In this document: in pieces, positions 32,119-40,574 of the stretch
Position numbering within the stretch: the stretch's first letter is position 1
Layout: the number at the start of each line of letters is the position of its first letter
NCBI RefSeq assembly: GCF_030296055.1
Contig: NZ_AP027370.1
Location: 744,001 to 808,000 of the forward strand
Direction of reading: 5' to 3'
Length of the DNA stretch: 64,000 nt
Source: Hydrogenimonas cancrithermarum
Lineage (GTDB): Bacteria > Campylobacterota > Campylobacteria > Campylobacterales > Hydrogenimonadaceae
The notes under the pieces: model-generated
What the model saw: only the letters and a program-made list of their open reading frames with translations
What the model was told of the DNA's origin: nothing
Database searches by the model: none
Position numbers and translations under genes: made by a program

Positions 32119-33165
32119 AAAAATTTTAGTATATATTTTACAAAAATATTCAAAGAATGGATTATTTATTTAGGTTTTATTCCTGCTTTATATGATTTAT
32201 TAAATACATATTTGAAATTTAATTATCAATTCCCGAAATACATAATAATTGGTTTCCCTGTAGTTGCTTTTATATACGCGAGTTATCAAATTTATTTAAA
32301 AGAATATTTGCTTAGAAAAACTTTGGAAAAAAAGTTGGATGGACCGACAAATTATGAAGTTAAAGCAATATTGACGCCAATTGACTTTCAAGAAGAAAAA
32401 CTAACAAAAATAGTTGATACTACAAAAGTAGATGCACAGAAGCGATTGGAAACAATTCCTTCTCAAATGGCCAGATCCTATGATTTAAATATTCAGAATA
32501 TATTATCTTCTTTTGAAACAAACAAAACTATTGAGCAGTACAACAGGGAATTGAAAGACTATGAGAAAAATCTGGTAGAAATCATCAATAATACGGAAAA
32601 TTGTAAAAAAGAAATAATGGAACATGTCAAAGAATATAAAGAAAAATTTTATAAAATTAAATTTTTTATAAAAAATATTGGGGTTATTTCGGATTCAGAA
32701 ATTAAAATTGAAATTCGATGTTGTAATGATAATAAGGTTTTTGAAGAAAATGACATTTTTAATTATGATATGAATTTATATAGCCTTATACCAAATTTAC
32801 CAAAAGAACCAGAGAAACCAAAAAAAATAATTAATGATTTAATTAATTCTACCTCACTTAATGCCTCATTTAATTCTTTTATGACTCAAAGGGATCTACA
32901 TTCAATACTACCCCAAATTACAGTTCCAAACGCATTTAGAAAAGGATTGGAAATCACAGAAAAGTATTGTTTTGCTGCTTTAAGAAACTTACATGTGGGT
33001 GATGAAGCAGATATTTTTGATAAAAATCTTATATTGTTAAAAGAGGGTGAAATAAAATTTGAAGTAACTGTAAAGTCAAAAGAATCTAAAAAAGTACTGC
33101 ATCCTAAAGTGATTGTTGAATTTGGTTCAGAAAAAGCACTATTGTTTAATTATAAGGAAAATTAA
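32116..33165 (+). CDS. AT-rich membrane-anchored coiled-coil protein, unknown
   Basis: A 349-residue protein, strikingly AT-rich against its GC-rich neighbours, so acquired separately. Two hydrophobic segments (residues ~10-35 and ~40-62) are followed by a long charged helical region (about 100-210) and a folded C-terminal domain with beta-strand-like sequence (IKFEVTVKSKESKKVL). I recognise no family. A membrane-bound effector or sensor linked to the BREX system is possible, but this is a guess. Confidence 0.7.
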   Translation: MKNFSIYFTKIFKEWIIYLGFIPALYDLLNTYLKFNYQFPKYIIIGFPVVAFIYASYQIYLKEYLLRKTLEKKLDGPTNYEVKAILTPIDFQEEKLTKIVDTTKVDAQKRLETIPSQMARSYDLNIQNILSSFETNKTIEQYNRELKDYEKNLVEIINNTENCKKEIMEHVKEYKEKFYKIKFFIKNIGVISDSEIKIEIRCCNDNKVFEENDIFNYDMNLYSLIPNLPKEPEKPKKIINDLINSTSLNASFNSFMTQRDLHSILPQITVPNAFRKGLEITEKYCFAALRNLHVGDEADIFDKNLILLKEGEIKFEVTVKSKESKKVLHPKVIVEFGSEKALLFNYKEN

Positions 33166-33166
33166 C

Positions 33167-33235
33167 ATGTCCACCTACATCTGCCTGACTATAAAAAATA
33201 GCGAGGAAAAAGAGTGAGGTTTTTTGGTCCGAAAA
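33167..33235 (+). pseudogene. Relic copy of the pglX C-half start
   Basis: It reads MSTYICLTIKNSEEKE and then a TGA, in line with MPTYIRLTDYKSSEEKERGF at the start of the gene at 33824. The upstream ribosome-binding region (ATAAGGAAAATTAAC) is also a copy of that at 33811-33823. After about 70 bases the likeness ends. It separates the AT-rich membrane gene from the HEPN-like gene. Confidence 0.8.
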
Positions 33236-33316
33236 ACAGATGTGAGATTTTTATTCTCTCGTTCCAGAGCTCCAGCTTGGGAAAATATGCAGAAATGAAA
33301 AACATTAGGTCGATAA

Positions 33317-33811
33317 ATGAATGAAGCAAAATGGATAATGAATAAATATTCCTATCAAGAATTGAAAAGTACAAAAATACAAAGTATTTTATATTTTGGA
33401 TTGATATGGAGTATTTTTGAAGATGAAGTGTGTAGAAACAATGCAAAAATATCTGATAGCCGTATTTTGGCATTAAAGCTAATGGAAAATATCACTCTGT
33501 CCGTTAAAAGAAAAATAAGTCTTATATGGAACTATTTTTACGAAAGATATACGTATGAAAACGGTGATATAAAAGAAATTTTTATAAATTTTAAATTTAA
33601 TTCAAATGATGACAAAGAATTTGTGACTTATGCTTTGCAAAAAAGAAAAAATGCGTCATATGAAGAAAAAACAGAGGCTTTATTAAGAATTATTTTTAGA
33701 CTTCGCAACAACTTACTTCATGGTGAAAAAGATGTATCAAAACTATATGAACAAAACAATAATTTTAAATACGCAAACAAATTTTTGATGCTTATGGTAG
33801 ATAAAAAATAA
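33317..33811 (+). CDS. Small AT-rich HEPN-like protein
   Basis: A 164-residue, all-helical protein. Near the C-terminus is RNNLLH (Arg130 to His135), the R-x4-H ribonuclease signature of HEPN domains, in the context FRLRNNLLHGEK. No partner antitoxin (MNT) gene is seen, so a BREX-linked abortive RNase is a possibility. The AT-rich codon use marks it as a separate arrival. It lies between the relic and the real start of the pglX C-half. Confidence 0.6.
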   Translation: MNEAKWIMNKYSYQELKSTKIQSILYFGLIWSIFEDEVCRNNAKISDSRILALKLMENITLSVKRKISLIWNYFYERYTYENGDIKEIFINFKFNSNDDKEFVTYALQKRKNASYEEKTEALLRIIFRLRNNLLHGEKDVSKLYEQNNNFKYANKFLMLMVDKK

Positions 33812-33823
33812 GGATAAACTAAA

Positions 33824-35596
33824 ATGCCAACCTATATCCGCCTGACCGACTACAAAAGTAGCGAAGAGAAAGAGCGGGGTTTTTTCGACCCTGCCAACCG
33901 ATATGAAGCGAAGCAGGAGGATTTCGAGAAGATTCCGGGGAGTCCTATTGCTTACTGGTTAAGCGAAAATATAATTAGTATCTTTGAAAATGCAAAACCA
34001 TTTTCTGATTTTGTTGATTCTCGTGTAGGTCTTGATACAGGAGATAACGAATATTTTGTTAGATATTGGTTTGAAGTGTGTTTTGATAAAACTTCTTTTG
34101 ATAGCGTATCGATTGATGATTTTTATAGTAAGGATAAAAAATGGGTTGGACACACAAAAGGTGGTGATTTTAGAAGATGGTACGGAAATTTAGAGAGTGT
34201 GTTGGCTTTTGATAAAGTAAATTATGAGTTACTGTTGGAATCTGGAAACCATCTGCCTAATAGGCAGTTTTATTTTACGGAGGGATTTAACTGGTCAAGA
34301 GTCAGTTCAGGAAAGTTTGCTGTCAGATACATCCCAAATGGATATGTTTTTAATTCAGGATGTCCAACTGCATTTGCAAGTAAAAATGCCATAAGATATT
34401 ATCTGTCATTGATGAATTCAAAGCTTATAGATAATTTTATTAAAATATTGAATCCAACAATAAACTTTCAATCAGGAACAATATCTAAAGTTCCTATAAT
34501 GTTTCCAAAAAATAATGATAGGAAGGAATTTATAAACCAACTCACCCAACAAAATATCGATATCTCCAAAGAAGAGTGGGACAGCCGCGAAACCTCGTGG
34601 GACTTTCGTATCAACGAGTTGATACGAATGAAAAACGAAGTCTTAAAAGCGGAGAGTTGTAAGTTGGAGGATGCCTACAACGCCTACTGCGAGTACTGGA
34701 GAGAGAAGTTTTTTCAGCTACATACCAATGAAGAAGAACTCAACCGCCTCTTTATCGACATTTACGGTCTTCAGGACGAACTCACCCCCGAAGTCCCGCT
34801 GGAGGACATCACTATCCTCAAAAACGAAGCCAAGATCATCGACGGCGAGCTGATCTTTCAAAAAGATGAAATCGTCAAGCAGCTGGTCAGCTACGCCGTG
34901 GGGGTGATGTTTGACCGTTACAGCCTCGATCATGTGGGGCTGCACATCGCCGATATGGGGGTGAGCCTCGAGGAGGCGAATGCGAAGTTCGACATTTCTC
35001 ATCCCACCTTCGAAGCGGATGACGACAACATCATCCCTGTGCTCGAAGACGACTACTTCGACGACGACATCGTGGGGCGTTTTCACGCCTTTTTGAAAGC
35101 GGCGTTTGGCGAGGAGTACCTGGAAGAGAACATCCGCTTCGTCGAAGAGGCACTGGGCAAGAGCCTGCGCAGATATTTCGTCAAAGACTTTTACGAAGAT
35201 CACATCAAACGCTACAAAAAGCGTCCCATCTACTGGATGGTCAGCTCGCCCAAGCACGCCTTCAACGCGCTCTTTTACATGCATCGCTACCGCCCCGACA
35301 TCTTCGCCCGCATCCAGACGGGCTACCTGCACGAGTACATGGCGAAACTCGAAGCGAAACTCGCCGACGCCCGGCGTGTCGCGCTCGACGAGAGCAGCAG
35401 CGCCCGCGACAAAAAAGCGGCGCAAAAGGAGATCACCCGCATCGAAAAAGCGCTCAAAGAGCTGCGGGCGTTCGACAATGATGCCCTCTCGCACTACGCC
35501 GCCCAAAGCATCGAAATAGACCTCGACGACGGGGTCAAGGTGAACTACTGCCGCTTCAAAGAAATCTTGTGGCCCATCAAAAGCCTGTGCAAATGA
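33824..35596 (+). CDS. pglX: BREX methyltransferase PglX, C-terminal (specificity) half
   Basis: A 590-residue protein with its own ATG and AAGGA ribosome-binding site. It begins at the PglX segment YIRLTDYKSSEEKERG, continues with the conserved QEDFEKIPGSPIAYW and has no methyltransferase motifs. A visibly AT-rich stretch at 33953-34540, bounded by GC-rich sequence, is likely the target-recognition region. The C-terminal ~300 residues match the end of full-length PglX. It lies upstream of the N-terminal half, the reverse of the normal order. It could act like an HsdS-type subunit with the other half, or be one remnant of a duplicated pglX. Confidence 0.88.
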   Translation: MPTYIRLTDYKSSEEKERGFFDPANRYEAKQEDFEKIPGSPIAYWLSENIISIFENAKPFSDFVDSRVGLDTGDNEYFVRYWFEVCFDKTSFDSVSIDDFYSKDKKWVGHTKGGDFRRWYGNLESVLAFDKVNYELLLESGNHLPNRQFYFTEGFNWSRVSSGKFAVRYIPNGYVFNSGCPTAFASKNAIRYYLSLMNSKLIDNFIKILNPTINFQSGTISKVPIMFPKNNDRKEFINQLTQQNIDISKEEWDSRETSWDFRINELIRMKNEVLKAESCKLEDAYNAYCEYWREKFFQLHTNEEELNRLFIDIYGLQDELTPEVPLEDITILKNEAKIIDGELIFQKDEIVKQLVSYAVGVMFDRYSLDHVGLHIADMGVSLEEANAKFDISHPTFEADDDNIIPVLEDDYFDDDIVGRFHAFLKAAFGEEYLEENIRFVEEALGKSLRRYFVKDFYEDHIKRYKKRPIYWMVSSPKHAFNALFYMHRYRPDIFARIQTGYLHEYMAKLEAKLADARRVALDESSSARDKKAAQKEITRIEKALKELRAFDNDALSHYAAQSIEIDLDDGVKVNYCRFKEILWPIKSLCK

Positions 35597-35631
35597 TAGC
35601 GCTGTTTTGAAAGAGAAGGAGAAGCTTTAAA

Positions 35632-36273
35632 GTGTCAAATCGAACCTTTCCGACTTTTTGTAATCAGTGCGGCAAGCTCATTAATATGGTTGAAATGTTT
35701 GGCGTATGGAAAGCTTATGAATTTGGAAACGGTGGGCCGCATTTTTGTCAAAATTCAAACAATGCCGGTTGGTCTATTTGGAAACTGGGGCATAAATTTA
35801 CCTGTACGATGGACTGCTGGTGGTGCGGGAAAAGAGTTTTTTTCCACACAAATGGCAATGGGGATGCTGTATTGCTTGAAAAGTTGGGATCTCCCTGGGT
35901 GGTCCATCCGTGTTGGGAGAAACATAAAAAAGAGCAAGACCGAATGATAAAAAATTTGGAGTCAGATCTCAAAAAAGCGGGTTACGATGGTAAAAAAAAG
36001 AAATTTAATTTGGTCAAATCTAAAGCATCGGACGTCACTATTAAATTCAAAAGCAACGATGTCAGAATACTGGACAGATATCTCGAAAAGTTTTGTAAAT
36101 GCCTGGTTCGTCAGAATATCTCTTTCAGAGGTCCCCACCTTTACCCTGCAAAACAGAAAGGTGATATAAGAACATATCGTCGCATTATCAAAATTCCCTC
36201 TTTTGAAAATTTAATGAATCTTGAATGTTTCCGAATGGATGTACCCGGAAACATAGAGATGAGTATCGAGTAA
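35632..36273 (+). CDS. Zinc-ribbon protein with a ribosomal uS10-like domain
   Basis: A 213-residue protein with GTG start and GGAG site. Residues 1-95 hold CNQC (Cys10, Cys13), Cys39, Cys58, CWWC (Cys62-65) and Cys94, a likely zinc ribbon. Residues 134-213 resemble uS10: VTIKFKSNDVRILD against E. coli IRIRLKAFDHRLID, then FRGPHLYPAKQK against VRGPIPLPTRKE, then DIRTYRRIIKI against EIRTHLRLVDI, and IEMSIE against VQISL. The ~20-residue loop that enters the ribosome is absent. uS10 without this loop still pairs with NusB in antitermination, so a transcription role is possible. Homology is by eye only. Confidence 0.75.
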   Translation: MSNRTFPTFCNQCGKLINMVEMFGVWKAYEFGNGGPHFCQNSNNAGWSIWKLGHKFTCTMDCWWCGKRVFFHTNGNGDAVLLEKLGSPWVVHPCWEKHKKEQDRMIKNLESDLKKAGYDGKKKKFNLVKSKASDVTIKFKSNDVRILDRYLEKFCKCLVRQNISFRGPHLYPAKQKGDIRTYRRIIKIPSFENLMNLECFRMDVPGNIEMSIE

Positions 36274-36323
36274 TGTAATGTATGGCGTTGTAATATCGGT
36301 TAAAAAATAATGAAGGACAAAGA

Positions 36324-37985
36324 ATGAACAAATCGGCACTCAAACGCTTCGCCGTGGAGCTGCGCCGGGAGCTGATGGGCGAGGTGCTGGGGCGCATCGA
36401 CTATCTGATGGGCTTCGACGAAGCGTCGTTGCCGGCGAAATACCGGGGGCAGACGAAAGAGCTGGCGGCGCTCGAAAAGGCGATAGAGCGGCAGGGCAAA
36501 GAGGAGGTGGTGGAACAGATGGCGTACCTCTGGGCCAACCGCCTCATCGCCTTGCGGTACATGGATGCGGCGGGTATCAACCAGCCGATGGCCGTCTCGC
36601 CCAAAGCGGGAGAGACCCAGCCCGAAATCTTCGCAGAAGCGAAGGCGGGGAACATCGATGAAAACCTACCGTTGGATCGAGAGAAGTTCTATGCGCTGCT
36701 CGACGGCAAGATAGCCGCCGACGATCCGCAGAACGAAGCGTATGCCATGCTTTTTCTGGCTGTTTGCCACCACTATCACGAGCTGATGCCCTTCATGTTC
36801 GAAGAAGCCGAGGACTACACCGAACTGCTGATGCCCTCCGACCTGCTCTCATCCGCGTCGGTGCGGGCCAAAGTTGTGGAGGCGATGGGGGAAGAGGATT
36901 GTAAAGATGTGGAGATCATCGGGTGGATCTACCAGTTTTACAACGCCGAAAAAAAAGACGAAGTCTTCGCCGCGCTCAAAAAGAACCGCAAGGTCACGCC
37001 CCAAAATATCCCCGCCGCCACCCAGCTCTTTACGCCCCACTGGATCGTCAAATACCTGGTGGAAAACTCCCTGGGGCGGCTGTGGCTGCGCAACCGGCCA
37101 GACTCGAAGCTCAAAGATAGGATGCGCTACTTTATCGAGCAGGAGGAGAGCGAACATTTCATCCGCATCGACTCTCCCGAAAAGATCCGCCTCATCGACC
37201 CGTGCTGCGGGTCGGGGCATATGCTTACCTACGCCTTCGACCTGCTCGCGGCCATTTACGAAGAGGAGGGGTACCGCCCTTCGGAGATCCCGGCGCTCAT
37301 TTTGGAGCGCAACCTCTACGGCTGTGATATCGACAAACGGGCGGCGTCGCTGGCGGCATTCGCGTTGACGATGAAGGCCAGAGAGTACCACCGCCGTTTT
37401 TTCCGGAAAAAGGTGAGGCCCAACATCATCGAGCTGCAGGATTTCGGCAGCGAACTCTTCGCCGACATCAAGAATGTCGGATCCCTGCTGACCATCGACA
37501 AGGAAGCCGAGGAGTTCGACGAAGGGGTCTTCGGCACTTCCAGCCCCGAGTACAGGCTGCAAAAAGAGATGCTCGCCTCCCGCTACCATGTTTGCGTGAC
37601 CAACCCGCCCTATATGGGCAGCAAAGGGATGAACAAGGAGCTTGGCGATTTCGTGAAAAAGCACTACCCCGATTCCAAAGCCGACCTTTTCGCCGCCTTT
37701 ATCGAGCGGTGTCTGGAATTTACGGAAGAAAATGGTTATACAGCTTTAATTACGATGCAAAGTTGGATGTTTTTAAGTAGTTATGAAAAATTGCGGACCA
37801 AATTATTAAAAAAATACACAATAAAAACAATGGCTCATTTAGACAATATGGTAATGGGTATAGCCTTTGGAACATCCGCAACCATTTGGCAGAAAACAAA
37901 ACCAACAAAAGATTCAACTGGTGTATATTTCAAAATTTCTCTTTCAGACTTGGATGAAAATAGAGAAATCAAGGGGTTGTGGTAA
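36324..37985 (+). CDS. pglX: BREX methyltransferase PglX, N-terminal (catalytic) half
   Basis: A 553-residue protein. Start MNKSALKRFAVELRREL is typical for PglX. The SAM-binding motif I DPCCGSGHMLTYAF is near residue 292 and the N6-adenine motif IV NPPYMGSKG near residue 427. From 37730 the sequence turns AT-rich and ends at a TAA soon after GVYFKISLSDLDENREI, which is the position where the other half begins. Complete PglX is ~1150 residues; the two halves add up to 1143. Adenine methylation of host DNA protects it from BREX. It is followed by pglZ after 99 bases. Confidence 0.92.
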   Translation: MNKSALKRFAVELRRELMGEVLGRIDYLMGFDEASLPAKYRGQTKELAALEKAIERQGKEEVVEQMAYLWANRLIALRYMDAAGINQPMAVSPKAGETQPEIFAEAKAGNIDENLPLDREKFYALLDGKIAADDPQNEAYAMLFLAVCHHYHELMPFMFEEAEDYTELLMPSDLLSSASVRAKVVEAMGEEDCKDVEIIGWIYQFYNAEKKDEVFAALKKNRKVTPQNIPAATQLFTPHWIVKYLVENSLGRLWLRNRPDSKLKDRMRYFIEQEESEHFIRIDSPEKIRLIDPCCGSGHMLTYAFDLLAAIYEEEGYRPSEIPALILERNLYGCDIDKRAASLAAFALTMKAREYHRRFFRKKVRPNIIELQDFGSELFADIKNVGSLLTIDKEAEEFDEGVFGTSSPEYRLQKEMLASRYHVCVTNPPYMGSKGMNKELGDFVKKHYPDSKADLFAAFIERCLEFTEENGYTALITMQSWMFLSSYEKLRTKLLKKYTIKTMAHLDNMVMGIAFGTSATIWQKTKPTKDSTGVYFKISLSDLDENREIKGLW

Positions 37986-38084
37986 AAGTAGTGGCGTTTG
38001 TCCTGCAAAAATGAGTCTTTTCAAAAAGACCGAAACAAGGGATAAACGGTCTCTCATAGACGATCGAAGAAACGAAGGTAAAGC

Positions 38085-40574
38085 ATGAACAAAATCGGAG
38101 AATCGCTTGAAAAGCTGTTTGAAAAGCATCGGCTCGTCTTCTGGTATGATGCAGAAGGCTCGATGCGCGAGAGGTATGAGGAGCTGGAACTCGAAGAGGT
38201 CGAAAAAATCGAGCTCGACGGCAATCCGTTCGGCTTGAAATACAAGGTTTTAAGAGTCGATCCGGGACGCAGGTTTCTCGTCTACAGTGCAAAGCCCAGG
38301 CCGGCCGATGAAGCGAACTGGCTGCTCGATCTGGAGCTTTCCCACCACATCTTTCATGCCGACAGAGCGTCACTGCTGGTGCAGGAGCTGGGGCTTGCAC
38401 TGCCTCTCAAACCGCTCATCGAGCGGCACGCCGACTTTTTCAACGCCGCCAAACGGGTCGAAAAACTGCGCCGGTTTGTGAGTGAGGGAAGCGACGAAGA
38501 GAGCCTGATGCTGGGCATGTGTGCCGTGGTGCTGGGGTGTGAGGCGGCCTGGGATGCGGTGCTGCAAACGATCTTTGCCCAGATGGCCATGCAGAAGGAT
38601 GCAAAGCTCGAACAGCTACAGAAGTACGGCCTGACACAGTGGATTTACCGGCAGGCCGGGCAATATTACGGCTACGAAAGCGAGTCGCCGACGCTCAAGG
38701 AGCTGCTGGTGCAGATGCTTCTAAGCCACTTCTTTACGAAAGTCGATCCCGACAAAAGGCCCCTGGGGCGCGAAGCGGCGCTTTTTGTGAGCCGATGGAT
38801 GGACAGCAGCAGAAATCGTGAGCACTTCGTCACTCTCTCCAGGGAGGTGGCTTACGAGATTGGCGTAGAGGGGGTGCTGGCACCCTACGATGCGCAGCGG
38901 CTGCTCGAGAGCGATACGTTCGAAGCGATCGATCGGCGGATCCTTTTGACGCTCAAAGCGATGCTGATGCAGGACGCCTGCCCATGCGAGGAGGTGCTCG
39001 AGACGGTACGCCTGCGGCGCACACTCTTTTGGTACGAAGATTTCAAAAACCTTTACGAAGCGATGGAACATGCGGCATCGCTGATGTCGCTTCGTCTGGC
39101 GTTTCAGCCTACCGTCTCAACGCTTGAGAGCGGGTTTGAAAGCTATACGGGCGAGTGGTACCGGATCGATTTTCATTACCGGAAGTTTGTCTATCACTTC
39201 CGGCATGCCGAGCATCCGGAGGTTCTCAAAAAACTTTCGCCTTTCGTCGAAGGGCGCTATGTCACTTTTCTGCGCGAGCTCGGGGATGCCTGGCAGAGTG
39301 CCGTGGATGCGATGGAGAGCTGGCGGATCGGCGGGGTGACGATGCAGCGCGAGTTTTACGACAGATTCGTCGCGCCGGCCGTTTCGGACGATCAAAAGAA
39401 GGTCTATGTCATCATCTCCGATGCGCTGCGCTACGAAGCGGGCGTGGAGCTGGCCCAGAGGCTGGCGGCACACAACCGCCTGGAGGTGGAGAGTTCGGCC
39501 ATGGCCGCCGCGTTGCCGAGCTATACGCAACTGGGCATCGCATCGCTTTTGCCCCATGAGACGCTCAGCTTCGACGCCAAAGACGCGACGGTCTATGTGG
39601 ATCATCAAAGCAGTGCGGGAACGAAAAACCGGGACAGGATTCTCAAAGCCCGTTTCGAAAAGTCGGTCTATCTGAATGCCGAGGAGTTTCTGGCGATGGG
39701 ACGCGACGAAGGGCGGGCGTTTGTGAAGAACTATCGCGTCTTTTACATCTATCACAACGACATCGATGCAGCAGGCGACAAAGCGGCCAGCGAATCGAAC
39801 GTTTTCGATGCCGTGGAGATGGCCTTTTTAAAGATCGAAAAGCTCGTCAAACAGGTTTTCAACTTCAACGGTACGCATGTGCTGATCACCGCCGATCACG
39901 GGTTTTTATACCACGAGGCCGACGTGGAAGATCCTGACCAGTGCGAAATGCCGAAGGGTGGCGAAGTGTACAAGAGCAACCGCCGCTTCATCATCGGCAA
40001 AGATCTTCCCAACGTGCGGTGCGCCGTAAAATTTGGAGCAAAGCAGCTGGGCATCGACGACGAGGCGGAGGTGTCGCTGCCGCGCTCTATCAACAAGTTT
40101 CGTGTGCAGGGTGCCGGGAACCGCTTCGTTCACGGCGGAATGAGCTTACAGGAGGTCGTAGTGCCGCTGATTCGGTGCAGCAAACGGCGCAAGGATGACG
40201 AGCGGACCGTCGAGGTGAATCTCATCAAAAGTTTCAGCCGCATCACCGCCAACCAGATCGGTGTCTCTCTGATACAGCGTGAGAGTGTCGATGCCAAATG
40301 CAAGCCCAGAATACTGAAGATGGCATTTTACGCCAAAGACGGAACGCTGCTGAGCGACGTTCAAAAGGGGATTTTCGACAAAAAGGCTCAGGATTTGCGC
40401 AATCTTGAGCAGAAGTTTTCTTTCCATTTCAACGCGAAAGCGGGTGAATACAATGGCCAAACGGTCTATTTGAGGATGATGGAGGCGGTCGAGGGCACTT
40501 CGATGGAGCGGCTCTACAAAGAGGAGCCCTATGAGATGCTGATATCATTTACCAACGATTTCGAGGAGTTTTGA
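38085..40574 (+). CDS. pglZ: BREX phosphatase-like PglZ
   Basis: An 829-residue protein. The PglZ (alkaline-phosphatase-superfamily) metal sites are VYVIISDALRYEAG (near residue 440) and ITADHGFLYH (near 600). The size is that of type 1 BREX PglZ. Its stop overlaps the brxL start in TGATG. Confidence 0.95.
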   Translation: MNKIGESLEKLFEKHRLVFWYDAEGSMRERYEELELEEVEKIELDGNPFGLKYKVLRVDPGRRFLVYSAKPRPADEANWLLDLELSHHIFHADRASLLVQELGLALPLKPLIERHADFFNAAKRVEKLRRFVSEGSDEESLMLGMCAVVLGCEAAWDAVLQTIFAQMAMQKDAKLEQLQKYGLTQWIYRQAGQYYGYESESPTLKELLVQMLLSHFFTKVDPDKRPLGREAALFVSRWMDSSRNREHFVTLSREVAYEIGVEGVLAPYDAQRLLESDTFEAIDRRILLTLKAMLMQDACPCEEVLETVRLRRTLFWYEDFKNLYEAMEHAASLMSLRLAFQPTVSTLESGFESYTGEWYRIDFHYRKFVYHFRHAEHPEVLKKLSPFVEGRYVTFLRELGDAWQSAVDAMESWRIGGVTMQREFYDRFVAPAVSDDQKKVYVIISDALRYEAGVELAQRLAAHNRLEVESSAMAAALPSYTQLGIASLLPHETLSFDAKDATVYVDHQSSAGTKNRDRILKARFEKSVYLNAEEFLAMGRDEGRAFVKNYRVFYIYHNDIDAAGDKAASESNVFDAVEMAFLKIEKLVKQVFNFNGTHVLITADHGFLYHEADVEDPDQCEMPKGGEVYKSNRRFIIGKDLPNVRCAVKFGAKQLGIDDEAEVSLPRSINKFRVQGAGNRFVHGGMSLQEVVVPLIRCSKRRKDDERTVEVNLIKSFSRITANQIGVSLIQRESVDAKCKPRILKMAFYAKDGTLLSDVQKGIFDKKAQDLRNLEQKFSFHFNAKAGEYNGQTVYLRMMEAVEGTSMERLYKEEPYEMLISFTNDFEEF

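Noticed and set aside
33189-33473. Minus-strand open frame of 94 codons over the relic and the HEPN-like gene
   Set aside because: AT-rich chance frame, antisense to a better-supported gene.
33824-37985. PglX as one gene broken by a frameshift
   Set aside because: The halves are in reversed order with another gene between them, so no single frame error can explain it.
33824-37985. Invertible pglX phase variation as seen in other BREX loci
   Set aside because: Both halves are on the same strand, and I find no inverted repeats or intact recombinase near them.
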